A stretch of 64,000 nt of DNA, from positions 2,174,001-2,238,000 of the forward strand of contig NC_015675.1 of the NCBI RefSeq assembly GCF_000176035.2, written 5' to 3'. How positions within the stretch are numbered: position 1 is the first letter of the stretch; every line of letters starts with the position of its first letter. The stretch comes from Mesorhizobium opportunistum WSM2075 (GTDB lineage Bacteria > Pseudomonadota > Alphaproteobacteria > Rhizobiales > Rhizobiaceae). A program made the position numbers and the translations under genes. Shown here piece after piece: positions 62,035 through 64,000 of this stretch. The notes beneath the pieces are model-generated. The model searched no databases. It was given only the letters and a program-made list of their open reading frames with translations, and was not told the DNA's origin.

Positions 62035-62693
62035 CGGTGTTCTCCCCTGTAATCGTCGAGGGCACCGATATCCACCGAGTCGAACCGCTCGCGGATGCGG
62101 AACAGGAAGACCCCGATGACGATGAAGGCGATAAGGATCGAGAAGGCGACGCTGATCTCGACGACCAGCGGCATGCCCTTTGCCCCGGTGGCGGCAAGGA
62201 CCAGGCCGTTCTCGAGCGACATGAATCCGACAACCTGGCTGACGGCATTCCGGCGGGTGACCATCACCAGCAGTCCCAGCAAAATGATGGACAGCGCGAA
62301 GGCCAGATCCTCACGGGCGAGGGGGTCGGCTTCGGGTGTTACCCGCAGCATCAGGACCATGGACAGGGCCACCAGACCTATTCCGGCAAGCATGGTCGGA
62401 CCGATCCCGACGGCCGTCTCGATATCGCGATGGATGCCGAGCCGCTGAATGATGCGATGAAGCCCGATGGGAATGACGATCGCCTTGAAGATAAGCGCGA
62501 TTGCCGCTGTGACGTAGAGATGATGGGCGTCCTGGATGTAGGCCTGCCAAGCCACGGACATTGCGAGCACGATTGCATGAAGCGCAAAAACATTGATCAG
62601 CGCAAAGAGACGGTCCTGGTAGAGCATCATGAAGCTGACCAGCACCAGGCTGCCGGCGAGCAGGTGAGCGATATCGAAGGTGAGACCGTTCAT
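62031..62693 (-). CDS. hyfE: Hydrogenase-4 component E-like membrane protein (HyfE)
   Basis: 220 aa; the start at 62693 ('MNGLTFDIAHLLAGS') is chosen inside a longer open frame that is otherwise antisense-like composition. About seven membrane helices; the C-terminal part contains a NuoK-like region ('VVGFMSLENGLVLAATG' with a conserved Glu). It overlaps hyfC by one base (TGATG) and hyfF by 4 bp. Confidence 0.88.
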   Translation of the reverse strand: MNGLTFDIAHLLAGSLVLVSFMMLYQDRLFALINVFALHAIVLAMSVAWQAYIQDAHHLYVTAAIALIFKAIVIPIGLHRIIQRLGIHRDIETAVGIGPTMLAGIGLVALSMVLMLRVTPEADPLAREDLAFALSIILLGLLVMVTRRNAVSQVVGFMSLENGLVLAATGAKGMPLVVEISVAFSILIAFIVIGVFLFRIRERFDSVDIGALDDYRGEHR

Positions 62694-63649
62694 CACAGGC
62701 TCCGGGAGACAAACCGGAGGAGCGTGGCGAGCAAGGCAAGCATCAGCGCCGCGCCTAGGAAATCCGGGACACGGAAGACGCGCATCTTTGCGATGGCCGT
62801 CTCGAACACGGCGAGCAGCACGCCGCAGACGGCAAGTTTGCCGATATAGGCGACGACACCCGCGGCAAGGGATTGCAGTCCTGCGCCGGTTGTCGCCGCT
62901 CCCCAAGGCAGGAAGACGCAGGAAATCAGCGACATATAGAGCAGGAGCTTGAGGAACGCGGCAAACTCGATCATCGCCAGATGGCGACCGGAATATTCCA
63001 GCACCATCGCCTCGTGGACCATGGTGAGTTCCAGATGGGTCGCTGGATTGTCCACCGGAATGCGCGCGTTTTCGGCGACCGCCACCATCACGAGAGCAAT
63101 GAGCGACATGCCGAGCGATACCCGCAGCCCAACCTGCGGCGAGCCCATGAAGGCGGCGACCGTGGACAACTGCGTCGCTCCGGCAACGAGCGCCAGGCTG
63201 AATACGATCAGCAGCATGGCTGGTTCGGCCAGCGAAGCGATCATGACCTCGCGGCTCGAACCTATGCCGCCAAAGCTCGTGCCGACGTCCATCCCCGCCA
63301 GCGCCAGGAAGAACCGAGCGCTTCCAAGCAGTGCGACGATGGCTATCAGATCGGCGGCCCAACTGAAGGTGAGGCCGGTAGCGAATGTCGGGATGAGTGC
63401 GGCGGCGACCCAGGTGGCGGCAAAGATCAAATAGGGTGTCACGCGAAACAGCCAGGACGCGTTGTCCGCCAGAACGACTTCCTTGCGCATCAGCCGCAGC
63501 AGGTCGCGGTAGGGTTGGACCAGGGAAGGGCCCTGGCGGCGCAGGAGTCGTGCCTTCACCTTGCGCACGAAGCCAGTCAGGAGCGGCGCCAGCAAAAGCA
63601 CCAGCGCCATCTGCGCGCCTTGAACGGCCAACTCAAGGATCATGGCCAT
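62693..63649 (-). CDS. hyfC: Hydrogenase-4 component C / NuoH-like membrane protein
   Basis: 318 aa with about eight helices. It matches the NuoH/HycD family: 'RRQGPSLVQPYRDLLRLMRK', 'AENARIPVDNPATHLELTMV' and 'VHEAMVLEYSGRHLAMIEFA'. In complex I relatives this subunit anchors the peripheral arm and forms the quinone or proton entry site. It overlaps hyfB by 10 bp upstream. Confidence 0.92.
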   Translation of the reverse strand: MAMILELAVQGAQMALVLLLAPLLTGFVRKVKARLLRRQGPSLVQPYRDLLRLMRKEVVLADNASWLFRVTPYLIFAATWVAAALIPTFATGLTFSWAADLIAIVALLGSARFFLALAGMDVGTSFGGIGSSREVMIASLAEPAMLLIVFSLALVAGATQLSTVAAFMGSPQVGLRVSLGMSLIALVMVAVAENARIPVDNPATHLELTMVHEAMVLEYSGRHLAMIEFAAFLKLLLYMSLISCVFLPWGAATTGAGLQSLAAGVVAYIGKLAVCGVLLAVFETAIAKMRVFRVPDFLGAALMLALLATLLRFVSRSL

Positions 63650-64000
63650 AGTGCGAGCACCAGCAGCAGGACAATGAGAAAGAGGAAAACCAGGGTCAGG
63701 TAGCGCCGGATCGTCAGGAACTGCAGATGGTTGAGGCGGTCGGTCGCAAAATCGACGGCCCTGGCGATCGGCTGATAGAGCGTCTCCCAGATCACATCAT
63801 GCATTTCGACATGCAAACGCGCCGGCCCGGTTTCGCCAGGCGCAACCATTTCGACCGATTCCCTTGCACGGAATACGAACGTGCCGAACACGCGACGGAT
63901 AGGCTGCGCGAAGCTGACGGCCGTGTACTGCGAGCTGGGGATGACGTCCGGGAAGCCACAACCCCAGGCTGGACCTCGACGCAGTGCATGCGACGCGAAA
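63640..64000 (-). CDS. hyfB: Hydrogenase-4 component B / NuoL-like protein, C-terminal part (partial)
   Basis: The frame is open to the window edge and about 119 C-terminal residues are visible: 'GPAWGCGFPDVIPSSQYTA', 'SFAQPIRRVFGTFVFRA', 'LNHLQFLTIRRYLTLVF' and a final hydrophobic 'LVFLFLIVLLLVLALWP'. This pattern is the C-terminus of HyfB-type antiporter-like subunits. The gene begins outside the window. It leads the hyfB-C-E-F-G-I order seen here. Confidence 0.85.
   Translation of the reverse strand, partial: FASHALRRGPAWGCGFPDVIPSSQYTAVSFAQPIRRVFGTFVFRARESVEMVAPGETGPARLHVEMHDVIWETLYQPIARAVDFATDRLNHLQFLTIRRYLTLVFLFLIVLLLVLALWP

Noticed and set aside
62694..63362. N-terminal extension of the HyfE frame
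   Set aside because: The extension lies over hyfC in another frame, is Arg-rich, and HyfE starts normally at 62693.

Overview
The window looks like a chromosomal segment of a Mesorhizobium-type member of the Rhizobiales. Evidence: high GC with strong third-position bias, a Ros/MucR-family regulator, ExoF/ExoP-like and RkpK/LpsL-like proteins, a NolR-like ArsR regulator, and tandem copies of a 'cgcccaaaagtgggaaccgg' palindrome that I associate with this group. No rRNA, tRNA, CRISPR or intact transposon was seen.

Layout. (1) 1-3.9 kb: 3' part of a DUF4838 protein, a 63-aa small protein, a secreted Gly-rich repeat protein, and a Ros/MucR regulator lacking usual zinc ligands. (2) 4-11.5 kb: GMC oxidoreductase, a LuxR-type regulator with a degenerate receiver, a Crp/Fnr regulator and two acyltransferase-3 proteins. 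(3) 11.5-41.3 kb: a large surface-polysaccharide locus with an ExoF-like exporter, an ExoP/Wzc-like co-polymerase, a Wzy-like polymerase, a Wzx-like flippase, a PglC-like initiating sugar transferase, four GT4 glycosyltransferases, a PglF/CapD dehydratase, a DegT aminotransferase, a PIG-L deacetylase, an N-formyltransferase-like protein, UDP-glucose dehydrogenase and UDP-glucuronate epimerase, a PL10-like lyase, PAPS synthesis (CysD, CysNC) and two sulfotransferases. (4) 41.5-50.5 kb: two hypotheticals, a sulfate ABC transporter (cysT, cysW, cysA, sbp), a second copy of the 63-aa protein, a transglutaminase-like peptidase, a second secreted Gly-rich repeat protein and a NolR-like regulator. 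(5) 50.8-57.7 kb: a class III cyclase with TPR-like repeats, a 1411-aa cytochrome P450 / membrane / DyP-peroxidase fusion, and a Crp/Fnr regulator. (6) 58.5-64 kb: a hydrogenase-4/complex-I-like membrane operon (hyfB-C-E-F-G-I order) whose large subunit lacks the canonical NiFe cysteine pairs.

How the genes fit together. Sulfate import, ATP sulfurylase/APS kinase and two sulfotransferases suggest that the polysaccharide is sulfated. RkpK and LpsL would supply uronic acids. PglF-, DegT-, PglD- and PglC-like proteins form a bacillosamine-type route to a 4-amino-sugar. The most striking feature is that the PglD-like N-acyltransferase is fused to a lipoyl domain and an E1-binding-type segment. 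It sits in one tight operon with both E1 subunits of a 2-oxoacid dehydrogenase, which suggests an acyl group taken from a 2-oxoacid and passed directly to the sugar amine. The second standout is the P450-DyP double-haem fusion.
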